Below are positions 31,374-31,624 of a stretch of DNA of 31,624 nucleotides, in pieces; positions within the stretch are counted from its first letter, which is position 1; the number at the start of each line of letters is the position of its first letter. The DNA is from an uncultured Oscillospiraceae bacterium (GTDB lineage Bacteria > Bacillota > Clostridia > Oscillospirales > Oscillospiraceae). Location of the stretch: the NCBI GenBank assembly GCA_934636865.1, contig CAKUBI010000026.1:1-31624 (forward strand), given 5' to 3'. The notes beneath the pieces were generated by a model that searched no databases, was not told where the DNA came from, and saw nothing but the letters and a program-made list of their open reading frames with translations. The position numbers were made by a program, and so were the translations under genes.

Positions 31374-31624
31374 GTGGAAAACACAGCGTTAGAGTGTCAG
31401 ATAGCGGTCATGTTGCGGCTTATCGGGGTGCCGCCGAACGTGCGGGGCTGGCGGTATATCGTGGATGCGGTGGCGCTTGCTGCGGCCGACGAAGAGCTGC
31501 TTCATGCGGTCACAAAGGAGCTGTATCCGGCCGTTGCGGCAAAGCACGGCACGACGGCTTCACGGGTGGAACGCTGCATCCGGCACGCTATCGAATGGGC
31601 CTACACGAACGGCGACTTGGACAT
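31374..31624 (+). CDS. Stand-alone Spo0A C-terminal-domain protein (partial, runs off the right edge)
   Basis: A GTG-started frame (31374) after GGGGGG gives 83 codons without a stop up to the window end. The translation matches the DNA-binding effector domain of Spo0A: IAVMLRLIGVPPNVRGWRYIVDA, ELLHAVTKELYPAVAAKHGTT and ASRVERCIRHAIEWAY, which is the Spo0A recognition helix region (compare ASRVERAIRHAIEVAW). There is no room for a receiver domain, so it is a free-standing Spo0A-C protein, a type found in high-GC Clostridia. An ATG two bases upstream is in another frame with an early stop. It has its own promoter and a possible autoregulatory inverted repeat. The C-terminus is unseen. Confidence 0.85.
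   Translation, partial: MENTALECQIAVMLRLIGVPPNVRGWRYIVDAVALAAADEELLHAVTKELYPAVAAKHGTTASRVERCIRHAIEWAYTNGDLD

Overview
The window is high-GC, densely coded DNA from an anaerobic, very probably spore-forming Firmicute of the Oscillospiraceae/Clostridia type. I infer this from a free-standing Spo0A C-terminal-domain gene at the right edge, strong AGGAGG-type ribosome sites, consensus TTGACA/TATAAT promoters, an oxygen-sensitive 2-hydroxyacyl-CoA dehydratase with its activator, and a VTC/DUF4956/two-component block. The genus cannot be fixed from sequence alone. No rRNA, tRNA, CRISPR array or intact mobile element was seen; the only mobile-element trace is the C-terminal tail of an IS3-type transposase at the left edge.

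Left third (427-12412): a catabolic divergon. Leftward, from about 5764: enoyl-CoA hydratase, family III CoA-transferase, dehydratase activator, dehydratase alpha and beta subunits (the hadAIBC/fldAIBC arrangement plus a crotonase). Rightward, from about 6128: thiolase, 3-hydroxyacyl-CoA dehydrogenase, an SLC13/IT-type anion permease, an AEC-family carrier, and then a sigma-54 enhancer-binding activator with its own sigma-70 promoter. The 461-bp divergent region carries a near-perfect -24/-12 sigma-54 promoter on each strand and a 62-bp nested dyad between them. This forms a self-contained circuit: the PAS-AAA+-Fis activator probably senses a metabolite, binds the dyad and fires both arms. The enzymes in order (CoA activation, 2,3-dehydration of a 2-hydroxyacyl-CoA, hydration to 3-hydroxyacyl-CoA, oxidation, thiolysis) would convert a 2-hydroxy acid to acetyl-CoA plus a shortened acyl-CoA without an acyl-CoA dehydrogenase.

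Middle (12438-16583): a ZIP metal transporter, a lipoprotein with a long charged/proline linker, a NIF3-family protein, and an M20 amidohydrolase driven by a perfect consensus promoter.

Second catabolic block (16588-23952): a leftward RpiR-type regulator faces a rightward operon of a small YhdT-like membrane protein, a sodium:solute symporter, a creatininase-family hydrolase, an isoaspartyl-dipeptidase-like enzyme, a LarA-family nickel-pincer 2-hydroxyacid racemase and a malic enzyme. The last two are 4 bp apart, which suggests a racemase feeding L-malate to malic enzyme.

Right part (24268-31624): a CPA2-type cation/proton antiporter without an RCK domain, a threonine-aldolase-like gene divergent from a LysR regulator, and a leftward cluster of VTC-domain protein, DUF4956 membrane protein, OmpR-type response regulator and histidine kinase. 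The 5' part of a Spo0A-C-like gene runs off the right edge.
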